Assembly: GCA_047777345.1 (NCBI GenBank)
Contig: JBKEEJ010000010.1
Coordinates: forward strand, 1 to 64,000
Length of the DNA: 64,000 nt
Source: Anaerocolumna sp047777345
Lineage (GTDB): Bacteria > Bacillota > Clostridia > Lachnospirales > Lachnospiraceae
Reading direction: 5' to 3'
The translations under genes were made by a program, and so were the position numbers. This document shows positions 49,567 to 57,456 of this stretch, in pieces (position 1 is the first letter of the stretch; each line of letters opens with the position of its first letter). The notes under the pieces were generated by a model. That model was not told where the DNA came from and searched no databases. It saw only the letters and a program-made list of their open reading frames with translations.

Positions 49567-51012
49567 TCAGAATTCAAATTCCTTATATTTTCCATCCTTT
49601 AAATAAATTATTTTAAAGTCTTTTGTTTTAAAATCCGCAATTAACTCGGCACGAAATTCCTGGTATTCCCGGATAATATGAAGTTTATTATCATTGCAGG
49701 GAGCAAGTTCAAACGTTCCTGCAAAAGCAGGGTATTCATTCCGAAATTCCATTAATTTTATCAGTCTGGATACTACTGGTCTGGTTACCTCATGGGCAAT
49801 TTCTTCCATGGAATAATAATGCCGGTTAATATTTCTTCCTACTTTGGTTTCTTCCAAAAGCTTCAGATCATTCTTTCCTGCCAATAACCCCACATAATAA
49901 ATCTGTGGAATACCAGGTGCAAAAAGCTGTACCGCTCTTGCAAGCAAATAAGAATCATCACGGTCGCCCAAAGCGGAATAATACGTACAGTTTACCTGAT
50001 AAATATCCAGATTATTATAGGCTTCCGTATTATATATTTTCTTAACATTTGCTCCACATTTGAAAATATCTTCTTTGGTTCGCTCAATCTCCTCATCGGG
50101 GAGAAGGTCTTTCACATCCACAACGCCGATTCCGTCATGGGTATCCAGGGTGGTAAACTGCTTTCTGGGGCATATTTTTAGCCAATTCTTTAAGTACCCG
50201 GTCTTTCCATAATACAAAGCATTTAACATAAGCATTGGCAATGCGAAATCGTATACATAATAATTATTATCCGCAATTTTCTTCTGAAATGTATAATGCT
50301 CATGAACCTCCGGCAGCAGCTTTGCCCCATAAGGTTTTATAATATCATCACATTCTTTCAGCAACTGCCATACATCCGGTTCCACAAAGAAGCAGTTCGT
50401 TCCGGCTTTCTTTGTGGCATAAGCAAATGCATCCAGCCGAATAACAGATGCCCCATGCTTACATAGTGTAGTCAAATTGTCCCGAATAAATTTTTTTGCC
50501 GTCTTGGTTCTGCAATCTATATCAATCTGTTCCTCATCAAAAGTACACCAAATCTTTTCCCTGCTGCCATCCCTAAAAGTAGCTTCCACATAAGGCGCTC
50601 TGGGTTTACGCTTATAAATAAGGTCTATCTCTTCTTTTGTAGGTTCGCCGTTTTCCCAGAAGTTTTTATATCTGAGGAACAAATCCTTATATTCTGATTC
50701 ATCTTTCTTATCCAAAAAATCTTTATAATATTCACTTTGTGCCGAAATATGATTAATCATAAAATCAAACATTAAGTAATAATCTTCTGCCAAATGTTCG
50801 ATATCATTCCAGTCTCCAAAAGCCGGGTCTACCCTCTGGTATTCCATCGGAGCAAATCCCCGGTCGCCGGAAGAAGGAAAAAAGGGAAGAATATGAATCC
50901 CGCCAATGGCTTTTGCAAAATAGCAATCAATAACCTGGGACAGTTCCTTCAGATTTCTTCCAATGGAGTCCGGATAAGTAATAAGCATACATTTATTTTC
51001 AAGCTTTTTCAT
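49567..51012 (-). CDS. Sucrose phosphorylase (GH13 subfamily 18)
   Basis: A 481-residue cytoplasmic enzyme that converts sucrose and phosphate into glucose 1-phosphate and fructose. The catalytic residues line up with the Bifidobacterium enzyme by eye: nucleophile Asp194 in VIRLDAFAYATKKAGT, acid/base Glu235 in LLPEVHEHY, and stabiliser Asp290 in TTLDTHDGIG. Other signatures are HILPFFPSSGDRGFAP, FMINHISAQSEYYKDF, YQVNCTYYSALGDRD and GKNDLKLLEETKVGRNINRH. The TTG at 51024 opens the frame but lies in the TTGGAGG ribosome binding site; the ATG at 51012 is used. Related enzymes act on sucrose 6'-phosphate or glucosylglycerate; the ABC importer and GH32 neighbours favour free sucrose. Confidence 0.92.
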   Translation of the reverse strand: MKKLENKCMLITYPDSIGRNLKELSQVIDCYFAKAIGGIHILPFFPSSGDRGFAPMEYQRVDPAFGDWNDIEHLAEDYYLMFDFMINHISAQSEYYKDFLDKKDESEYKDLFLRYKNFWENGEPTKEEIDLIYKRKPRAPYVEATFRDGSREKIWCTFDEEQIDIDCRTKTAKKFIRDNLTTLCKHGASVIRLDAFAYATKKAGTNCFFVEPDVWQLLKECDDIIKPYGAKLLPEVHEHYTFQKKIADNNYYVYDFALPMLMLNALYYGKTGYLKNWLKICPRKQFTTLDTHDGIGVVDVKDLLPDEEIERTKEDIFKCGANVKKIYNTEAYNNLDIYQVNCTYYSALGDRDDSYLLARAVQLFAPGIPQIYYVGLLAGKNDLKLLEETKVGRNINRHYYSMEEIAHEVTRPVVSRLIKLMEFRNEYPAFAGTFELAPCNDNKLHIIREYQEFRAELIADFKTKDFKIIYLKDGKYKEFEF

Positions 51013-51062
51013 AATAACCTCCAAATAGTTGATGAGTGCAGTTTTTTCCTATACTGTTTATA

Positions 51063-51926
51063 TTATAATTTCACGGCACCCGCAACCACACCGCTTATAA
51101 TCTCTTTCTGAAGGAACAGATGAAGCAGCAGAACCGGAGCAACGGTCAGAACAAGGCCTGCCATAATCACTCCATAATCCGCAGAATAAGTTCCATAAAA
51201 CGCATAAGTTGACAAAGGAAGGGTAAATAACTGCTTTCTTCCTAATACCAACGAAGGTAAAAGATAATCATTCCAGAAGGCCAGTACATTTAGTATAACA
51301 AGTGTGGAAGTTGTGGGCTTTAACAGAGGAAAAACAACTTTAAAAAACGTCTGAACCTTACTGCAGCCATCCAGGTAAGCAGCTTCCTCAAGAGAAACTG
51401 GAATATTGCTTTTAATAAACCCCTGATATATAAATACTGACATACTCATTGCAAATCCAGTATGCATAAAAATCAGGGTCACTCTCCTGTTTAAAATATT
51501 TAACCAGGAACCGTAAATTGACACAAGCGGAATCATAATAGCCTGAAACGGAATAATCATTGATGCACACATAATGGAAAAAAATACCCTGGAGAACAAA
51601 TTTTTTGCTCTCGTAAAATAATACCCAACCATAGATGAGAGAACAATGACAAGGAGAGTACTAAGTCCGGTTACAAAAAGGGAATTTCCAAAAGCTTTCA
51701 CAAACTCCATTTTAACGAAGGCTTTTACATAGTTATCCGTTATATAACCTTTTTCTGCAATCAGAGAAAGGGGCCCGGTAATAATATCTCTTTTTTGTTT
51801 AAACGAATTTAACAGTATAAGAAAAAACGGGATTATGTAGAGGAGAAACATTACGAATACTGTAAAAAATACGATGGCTTTTATAATACTGCGCCTGATA
51901 CCGCCAATTTTTGAACCTTTTGCCAT
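51063..51926 (-). CDS. Carbohydrate ABC transporter permease, MalG-type
   Basis: A 287-residue permease with six transmembrane helices. The EAA loop that docks on the ATPase is EEAAYLDGCSKVQTFFKVVF, broken as EEAAYLDGCSKVQTF. The C-terminus carries the family pattern FWNDYLLPSLVLG. It belongs to the CUT1 class importing di- and oligosaccharides. Its ATG overlaps the stop of the partner permease by one base (TAATG). No ATPase gene is in the locus, so a shared MsmX-type ATPase encoded elsewhere is probably used. Confidence 0.93.
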   Translation of the reverse strand: MAKGSKIGGIRRSIIKAIVFFTVFVMFLLYIIPFFLILLNSFKQKRDIITGPLSLIAEKGYITDNYVKAFVKMEFVKAFGNSLFVTGLSTLLVIVLSSMVGYYFTRAKNLFSRVFFSIMCASMIIPFQAIMIPLVSIYGSWLNILNRRVTLIFMHTGFAMSMSVFIYQGFIKSNIPVSLEEAAYLDGCSKVQTFFKVVFPLLKPTTSTLVILNVLAFWNDYLLPSLVLGRKQLFTLPLSTYAFYGTYSADYGVIMAGLVLTVAPVLLLHLFLQKEIISGVVAGAVKL

Positions 51927-52813
51927 TATGCTTCAACCTCCTTTTTCTTGCCTAAGTAGACCTGAATACCACTGATACAAGCTACAAACAAAAATAGGAT
52001 CAACGCTTCCGCCTGGCCTACCCCGTAATTTCTGGAAGTAAAAGCTTTATCATAAACGTACATTGCTACCAGCCTGGTACTGCCATAAGGTTCTCCGCCA
52101 GTTAAAGTTAAGTTTACATCATAAACCATAAATGCTCTGGATAATGTAAGAAACAGGCAGATTACAAAGGAAGGAACCATTAATGGAATAATTATGGTTC
52201 GTAACAGCTGAAAACCTGTGGCTCCATCTATTTTTGCCGCTTCTAGAACATCCACAGACAGTCCGGTAAAACCGGCAATATAAATTAACATCATATAGCC
52301 GGATAGCTGCCATACTGTTACAATAACCAGGGCCCAAAAGGCTTTGTCCGGATCCGACAGCATAGATTTGGAAATATAATCCCATTCCAGTTTCTGCCCG
52401 ATACTTACAAGTACTCTGGAAAAAATAAACTGCCAGATGAACCCCAATACCACACCGCCTATCAGATTAGGGGTAAAAAAGCCGGTACGGAAAAAGTTCT
52501 GGCCTCTAATCCCACTGGTCAAAGCATATGCAAGAAGAAAGGCAATCAGATTTACAAAAATCAGCGTTGCCACAACATATTTTAAGGTCAGTCCCATGGA
52601 AGTCCAGAAATTCACATCCCGAAAAACTTCCATATAATTGGATAATCCCACAATTGTCTTTTGTTTGCTAACACCGTCCCAATCTGTCAGTGTCAGGTAA
52701 AAGCCATAAATAAACGGCAATATGACGACACAGCAAAATACCAGACACCCCGGTAAAGCAAATATGCAAAGATTCTTTAATTTTTCAAGTGGTTTTTTCC
52801 CCATCATTCCCAT
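51926..52813 (-). CDS. Carbohydrate ABC transporter permease, MalF-type
   Basis: A 295-residue CUT1 permease with six transmembrane helices. The N-terminal LCIFALPGCLVFCCVVILPF and the YGFYLTLTDWDG segment are typical, and the EAA loop is VLEAAKIDGATGFQLLRTI. It forms a heterodimer with the downstream MalG-type protein. It is separated from the binding-protein gene by 94 bases that contain a perfect 13-bp hairpin without a T-run, a likely device to lower permease mRNA relative to binding-protein mRNA. Confidence 0.93.
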   Translation of the reverse strand: MGMMGKKPLEKLKNLCIFALPGCLVFCCVVILPFIYGFYLTLTDWDGVSKQKTIVGLSNYMEVFRDVNFWTSMGLTLKYVVATLIFVNLIAFLLAYALTSGIRGQNFFRTGFFTPNLIGGVVLGFIWQFIFSRVLVSIGQKLEWDYISKSMLSDPDKAFWALVIVTVWQLSGYMMLIYIAGFTGLSVDVLEAAKIDGATGFQLLRTIIIPLMVPSFVICLFLTLSRAFMVYDVNLTLTGGEPYGSTRLVAMYVYDKAFTSRNYGVGQAEALILFLFVACISGIQVYLGKKKEVEA

Positions 52814-52853
52814 AATATTATCCTTTCTTTACCGGATTCCAATTCATTGTTTA

Positions 52854-52882
52854 TCATCCGTGGGGAATATCCCCACGGATGA
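52854..52882 (-). other. Intercistronic stem-loop between binding protein and permeases
   Basis: TCATCCGTGGGGA (52854-52866) and TCCCCACGGATGA (52870-52882) form a perfect 13-bp stem with a 3-base loop. No T-run follows on the minus strand, so it probably stabilises the upstream mRNA or causes partial termination rather than full termination. Confidence 0.75.
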
Positions 52883-52907
52883 CTTATTGGAAAACATCCC
52901 AAACTAA

Positions 52908-54314
52908 TTATTTTTGAGATGTCCAATAGCTGTCTATTTCAGCAGCCAGTTCTTCCTTGGTACTCTGCTTTGCTATGTACTTCTGCATTGATGCGCCGAG
53001 TACGCTCCAATGATCGGAAGGGGCTATAAAAGAAGAAGAATAAGTCTTACCAGATGCCATTTTTTCCTGGATGTCTTTACCCAGAGGATCCAATGGAGTA
53101 TAAGGATTATTGGAGCAAGCAGGAATAACCGCTGCTGTTTCAACTAACATTTTCTGTCCCTGATCGTTATATACAATCCAGTTTAAAAATTCTTTGGCTG
53201 CTGCCACTTCATTATCCGTTGCTTTGGTGGAATCTATCATAACCTGTTTGGTAGCGGCAGCCTGAATTGCATTATTTGCAAAATCAGAGGTATCATTGCC
53301 TAATACAAACGGTATAAATCCATATTCATCATCCTTAGACGCACCTGCTTCTTCAAGATTCGGCCATGCCCAGCAACCGTTAGCCCAGATAGCCGCTTTG
53401 CCATCTACAAGGAAAATTGGATCTTGTTCATATATAGCGCCAAGAGGATCATCACCGTTAATGTTATATTCCAGTAAAAGATCCATGGTATCAATAAATT
53501 GGTTAAATCTCTCATAATCTTCAACTTTAAGACTACCGTCTTTTAATTTATTAATTAATTCCGCGCTGCCTTCGGTAGTACCGTCATAGGTATCATATAT
53601 AAATCCCAGCTGATGAGCACCCAAAGACCAGTCTTCCTTAGATATAACAACCGGATTTTCCATACCTGCGGCGCGAAGATTTTCCAATAATTTCTTTAAA
53701 GCGTCATAAGAATTAATGGTAGAAGGATCAAAGCTCGTGCCTAAGGTATCCTCGATAGCCTTTTTGTTATAAATAAGACCTCTTCCTTCTACACAGAAGG
53801 GAAAACTGTAAACTTTACCATTGATTTTGGTAAGCTGGTCCTCACATTCCTTAGTCCATTGTTCGGAAGACAAATCAAGTGCATGTTCTTCTGCCAGAGC
53901 AATAACATCTGTTGTATCAAGCATAGCCATAGTCGGGGCCGTACCTGAATTATACATGCTTGTGATTTTGGTATAAGGGGATTCACCGGTTCCGCAGGCG
54001 ATAATTTCAACACTGATACCTGTTTCTGCTTCAAATTCTTTTGCCATCTCTTCCAAAGCTGTCTGAATCTCACCTTTACTGTTTAAAAATGATATTTTGG
54101 TTCCGGATAAATCTGCTGTCCCGGCATCCGATGTTTTCTCTGAAGCAGTATCCTCATTGCTGTTAACAGAGTCATCTTTTGTTTCCGCAACATCTTCTGT
54201 GGCCGAGTTTCCATTATCCGTACTTGTCGCATTGTTTTTGCTGCCACACCCGGTCATCATGCCAACTATCATGGCAACCACTGTGATAAGAACTAATAAC
54301 TTCTTTACTTTCAT
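52908..54314 (-). CDS. Sugar ABC transporter substrate-binding lipoprotein
   Basis: A 468-residue extracellular solute-binding protein of the CUT1 class. The signal peptide ends in a lipobox, MMTGC, with lipidated Cys23. A Ser/Thr/Asp/Glu-rich linker of about 50 residues follows, then the binding domain (ISFLNSKGEIQTALEEMAKE, YTKITSMYNSGTAPTMAMLD, AAIWANGCWAWPNLEEAGAS). The frame extends upstream to 54371, but a GGAGGAG site points to the ATG at 54314. It is the first gene of the sucrose operon, directly behind the palindromic operator. Sucrose or short fructosides are the likely ligands by context. Confidence 0.92.
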   Translation of the reverse strand: MKVKKLLVLITVVAMIVGMMTGCGSKNNATSTDNGNSATEDVAETKDDSVNSNEDTASEKTSDAGTADLSGTKISFLNSKGEIQTALEEMAKEFEAETGISVEIIACGTGESPYTKITSMYNSGTAPTMAMLDTTDVIALAEEHALDLSSEQWTKECEDQLTKINGKVYSFPFCVEGRGLIYNKKAIEDTLGTSFDPSTINSYDALKKLLENLRAAGMENPVVISKEDWSLGAHQLGFIYDTYDGTTEGSAELINKLKDGSLKVEDYERFNQFIDTMDLLLEYNINGDDPLGAIYEQDPIFLVDGKAAIWANGCWAWPNLEEAGASKDDEYGFIPFVLGNDTSDFANNAIQAAATKQVMIDSTKATDNEVAAAKEFLNWIVYNDQGQKMLVETAAVIPACSNNPYTPLDPLGKDIQEKMASGKTYSSSFIAPSDHWSVLGASMQKYIAKQSTKEELAAEIDSYWTSQK

Positions 54315-54393
54315 ATTTACTCCTCCATAAATATAAAATAATTTGCCCCGTTTTCCTTTTCCTTCATACAACTTAATTTTCTGTTGTAACCAT

Positions 54394-54439
54394 ATAATAA
54401 CATTGTTTTAATTGTATGTCAACCGGTTGACATACAATT
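54394..54439 (-). promoter_or_regulatory. Sucrose operon promoter with 30-bp perfect palindromic operator
   Basis: AATTGTATGTCAACC (54410-54424) is followed directly by its exact reverse complement (54425-54439), a gapless 30-bp palindrome with the CCGG centre typical of LacI-family operators. On the minus strand its inner TTGACA (54417-54422) is the -35 box, 17 bases from TATTAT (54394-54399). A bound repressor would cover the -35 region. Confidence 0.9.
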
Positions 54440-54680
54440 TATCTATTTTTTTTAACTGAATTTACTAATTATTGTTGATTACGCCAAATAGATTCATGGG
54501 TATTAAGATGTAAATACTGATTTTTCGCATAAATTTTCGTTTATACCTGTTTGATTTAATATTTTCTTATGACAATCGGTTATCACAAACAAATGGTGTT
54601 TTCCATATTGCCTGGTCCTGCCGCCGAACCTTTGTTACAAAAATCCTTTCCAATATTTTTTTCACCCATAAAAATTTTTG
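54440..54680. other. Intergenic region, nothing recognised
   Basis: AT-rich sequence between the sucrose promoter and the tRNA-Ala promoter. No ORF with a ribosome binding site, RNA or clear repeat was found. Confidence 0.4.
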
Positions 54681-54709
54681 TTGATAATATTTGAATTTTA
54701 TTTTATAAT
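54681..54709 (+). promoter_or_regulatory. tRNA-Ala promoter
   Basis: TTGATA (54681-54686) and a perfect TATAAT (54704-54709) are spaced by 17 bases, 55 bases before the tRNA. Confidence 0.65.
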
Positions 54710-54764
54710 AATAAAGTAATTCGGCCCAAGATTTATTATTGCTGAATTACTTATTTAGCAGATT

Positions 54765-54836
54765 GGGGCATTAGCGCAGTGGGAGCGCACCACACTGGCA
54801 GTGTGGGGGTCAGGGGTTCAAGTCCCCTATGCTCCA
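54765..54836 (+). tRNA. tRNA-Ala (anticodon GGC)
   Basis: A 72-base cloverleaf. The acceptor stem GGGGCAT pairs with ATGCTCC (one wobble), the D stem is GCGC/GCGC, the anticodon stem CCACA/TGTGG encloses CTGGCAG (anticodon GGC), and the T arm is AGGGG-TTCAAGT-CCCCT. The discriminator is A and CCA is not encoded. It has its own promoter and terminator. Confidence 0.95.
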
Positions 54837-54879
54837 TTGAAAATTTATAATCAATGATTACGACAGTTAAAATCATTAC

Positions 54880-54904
54880 AGCACTCTAAACGAGTGCTTT
54901 TTTC
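54880..54904 (+). terminator. Terminator after tRNA-Ala
   Basis: AGCACTC (54880-54886) and GAGTGCT (54892-54898) form a 7-bp stem followed by a T-run. Confidence 0.85.
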
Positions 54905-54987
54905 ATATAATCTTTAGGCAGTTATTAAGGGATTTTAATATAATCCGAAACTATTGCAATATTTTTCTATTAATTAAAATATCTTAT

Positions 54988-55799
54988 TTGAAAGAAGGGA
55001 TCACTATAGATACAAGAATTGTATATTGCGATGAGACTGGCGACGATGGTTTAAATACATCTTCTAGTTCAGCTTTTATATTAACTAGTTTGTATATGCC
55101 GGCTGAATCTTGGCAATCCAATTACAATGATATTGTTAAATTGCGTAGACAGCTTAAAGATCCTACGGATTTCATGTTAAGGAAGAAATGCATACGAAAG
55201 ATTTTTTGACTGATAAAAATCCCTATCGAAATTACAAATGGACTGACGATCAAAAAAAATCAATAATACAAGATTTTACAAAATCCATCTCTTGCTTAGA
55301 TATATCTATAGTAAATGTTATTATTGACAAAACTAAAATTCTTAGCCCATCATATCCTGTCCTTGAAAATGCCCTTAAATATAATATACAGAGAATAGAA
55401 AATACAAGTGGTGGTCAATGGAATTATTTAATTATAACAGATGAAGGTAGAACTGGACCAATGCGTGCAACTGCAAGGGCTATAAGAACTTATAATCCCA
55501 TTCCATCAAAATATTCCGGTACTATAAATAAACCAATAAATTATCTAATAGAAGACATTCTGGAGAAAAACTCCAAGGAGTCTTATTTTATCCAAATATG
55601 TGACTTTGTTTCTTATTTCGTACATTTATATTATAAGACACACTATAAAAAGGAAAATCTTCCCTCACGTGTAAGACGATTAATTGATGATAAATTTGTA
55701 AGAAGAGTTATTGCAACATTGAGCAACCATGGAAAAGGGGTTTTAAATGAGTTGGCCAGTCCAAATAAGTATGGATTGGTAATATATCCCACAAAATGA
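54988..55799 (+). pseudogene. DUF3800 protein gene, frameshifted
   Basis: Two frames together encode one DUF3800 protein of about 265 residues. The 5' part has the family opening IVYCDETGDDGLN, AFILTSLYMPAESW and NDIVKLRRQLK, then leaves frame near 55172. The -1 frame continues as HVKEEMHTKDFLTDKNPYRN and ends with IITDEGRTGPMRA, YFIQICDFVSYFVHLYYK and GLVIYPTK at 55799. A missing T in the GATTTCATG stretch explains the break. The start is also odd: TTG at 54988 precedes an AAGAAGGGA site, and the codon at the right distance after it is ATA. DUF3800 proteins have an RNase H-like look and often occur near mobile or defence genes. It sits just behind tRNA-Ala, a common integration spot. Confidence 0.8.
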
Positions 55800-56019
55800 A
55801 AACACCACCTACAATGCATTCGCATGTTCAGTGGTTCATAATTATTATTACATATTATGCATTAAATGTCAATAAATATTTAAAATAATAATATTTCAAT
55901 ATATAGGATTACAATACATGTGTTACAAACCAAATAAATAAAAACGGAATCGCTCTTTGGTGTTATATTTAAGTCACCACAACAAAAATACAAAACTAAT
56001 TATCTTAAAGGAGCAAAGC

Positions 56020-56490
56020 ATGAAAACATTAATTATCTACAATTCTACATATAAAAAGAATACGGAACAAATTGCAAAAGTAATTGCAAAAGAAATAAAG
56101 GCAGAGCTTGTACCTCTTAAGGATGCAGTAAATATTTCAATTAAAAATTACGACTTAATTGGCTTTGGCTCAGGCGTTTATAAGGAAAGTATGGCCCCCC
56201 AGTTATTCCAATATGTTAACACATTGGACCTTAAAAATAAAAATTGTTTCGTATTTTCCACCAGCGGAATGGGAGCAAAATTTTACAACAATAAACTAAT
56301 AAAGCTATTAAAGAAAAAAGGAGCAAACTGTACGGGCAGTTTTGCATGTAAAGGCAGTTTTGTAAGCCGGGACTTTAGTAATAATAAGATTTTTGAGTTT
56401 ATGGGAAAGCTCTCCCAAGGTCATCCAAATACAAAAGATATCAAAAAAGCAGAAAAATTTAGTAATCAATTAAAATCAACATCAAATTAA
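56020..56490 (+). CDS. Flavodoxin-domain protein
   Basis: A 156-residue single-domain flavodoxin-like protein. The N-terminal FMN phosphate loop is TLIIYNSTYKKNTEQIAKVI, followed by YDLIGFGSGVYKESM and CFVFSTSGMGAKFYNNKL, which contact the flavin ring. The layout resembles menaquinone-dependent protoporphyrinogen oxidase-like and FldA-like small flavodoxins in Clostridia. Electron partners are unknown. The frame extends to 55957, but the AAAGGAG site fixes the ATG at 56020. It is monocistronic with two downstream hairpins. Confidence 0.87.
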   Translation: MKTLIIYNSTYKKNTEQIAKVIAKEIKAELVPLKDAVNISIKNYDLIGFGSGVYKESMAPQLFQYVNTLDLKNKNCFVFSTSGMGAKFYNNKLIKLLKKKGANCTGSFACKGSFVSRDFSNNKIFEFMGKLSQGHPNTKDIKKAEKFSNQLKSTSN

Positions 56491-56548
56491 ATCTACCCTA
56501 TTTCAATAGCTCAATATGACAATACCCTTTACATCGCTTCAGTATAAA

Positions 56549-56582
56549 GGCCGTTGCATAAGACAAAGCTTATACAACAGCC
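56549..56582 (+). terminator. Hairpin after flavodoxin gene
   Basis: GGC-GTTG-ATAAG pairs with CTTAT-CAAC-GCC with single-base bulges. There is no T-run, so it may only stabilise the 3' end. Confidence 0.5.
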
Positions 56583-56618
56583 CATAGCGTCCGATCATAA
56601 AGCATTTAGACTTTGATA

Positions 56619-56667
56619 CCTCTTAAGCGGATAAGGATTATCCCCTATTCTCTTAAGAGGTTTTTTC
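56619..56667 (+). terminator. Terminator between flavodoxin and ABC-2 genes
   Basis: CCTCTTAAG (56619-56627) and CTTAAGAGG (56652-56660) form a 9-bp stem followed by TTTTTTCTTG on the plus strand. Confidence 0.75.
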
Positions 56668-56679
56668 TTGCTTTCACAA

Positions 56680-57456
56680 TTACTTTAGAAACAGCTTATC
56701 ATTCTGCATAGACCTTATACAAACAGTTAATGATACCAGGAAAAATAACACGGTAGCAATGCCTTCGGCCAAAAGATATTTTCCTTCCATTCCCAATAAA
56801 AAGTACCTGCTTACGTCCGTAGACCATGTTAACGGATTTATAAGACTAATGATTTTTAACGGCAGAGGGAATTCGCTGATGGGGTAATAAATCGAGCTTA
56901 GGTAAGTCACAGGGGTCATAATAAGGTAATACAAAACGTTAAATTCATCCTGGGTTTGCAGTCTGAGTGACAGACTGAATAAAAAGCAAAATATACCGCA
57001 GCTGCTGATAAGAGAAAAAATCAGGAAAAACAGGAACCAAATATTAAAATATATTACCTTAGGATAAAGCCAAACCGTAAACCCTACCATAACCAATATC
57101 TGAATCAGAGATACCACAACATGAAAAAGCATACGGCCAATTAATATGCTGTACCGCTCAATGGGATAGCTTAATAAATAGTTAAATAAACCGGTATATT
57201 TATCGAGAAACAGATGGGTTGTGGAAACCATACAATTCGTAATCAGCCCAATGTTAACGGAACCGACCAGAAAATACGCAATATAGGGAATTGACCTGGT
57301 TTCATCGATTTTTACGTATCCAAACAACTGGTTCATTGCAACCCCAAAGATAAACAATATAAACAGCGGATTTAAGAAATTTTCCACCAAAATCCGGTAA
57401 GTGGTAAATCTTGTTTTTGCTTCCGTATAAAAGGAGGCCCAAATATCCGAAATCAT
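56680..57456 (-). CDS. ABC-2 type exporter permease
   Basis: A 258-residue permease with six transmembrane helices, the NodJ/DrrB/YadH-like ABC-2 class. An N-terminal amphipathic stretch (SFYTEAKTRFTTYRILVENF) precedes the helices, and the family hairpin LIMTPVTYLSSIYYPISEFP with PLTWSTDVSRYFLLG is clear. Its start overlaps the ATPase stop by four bases. The pair probably exports a drug, lipid or polysaccharide; nothing nearby narrows this down. Confidence 0.88.
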   Translation of the reverse strand: MISDIWASFYTEAKTRFTTYRILVENFLNPLFILFIFGVAMNQLFGYVKIDETRSIPYIAYFLVGSVNIGLITNCMVSTTHLFLDKYTGLFNYLLSYPIERYSILIGRMLFHVVVSLIQILVMVGFTVWLYPKVIYFNIWFLFFLIFSLISSCGIFCFLFSLSLRLQTQDEFNVLYYLIMTPVTYLSSIYYPISEFPLPLKIISLINPLTWSTDVSRYFLLGMEGKYLLAEGIATVLFFLVSLTVCIRSMQNDKLFLK

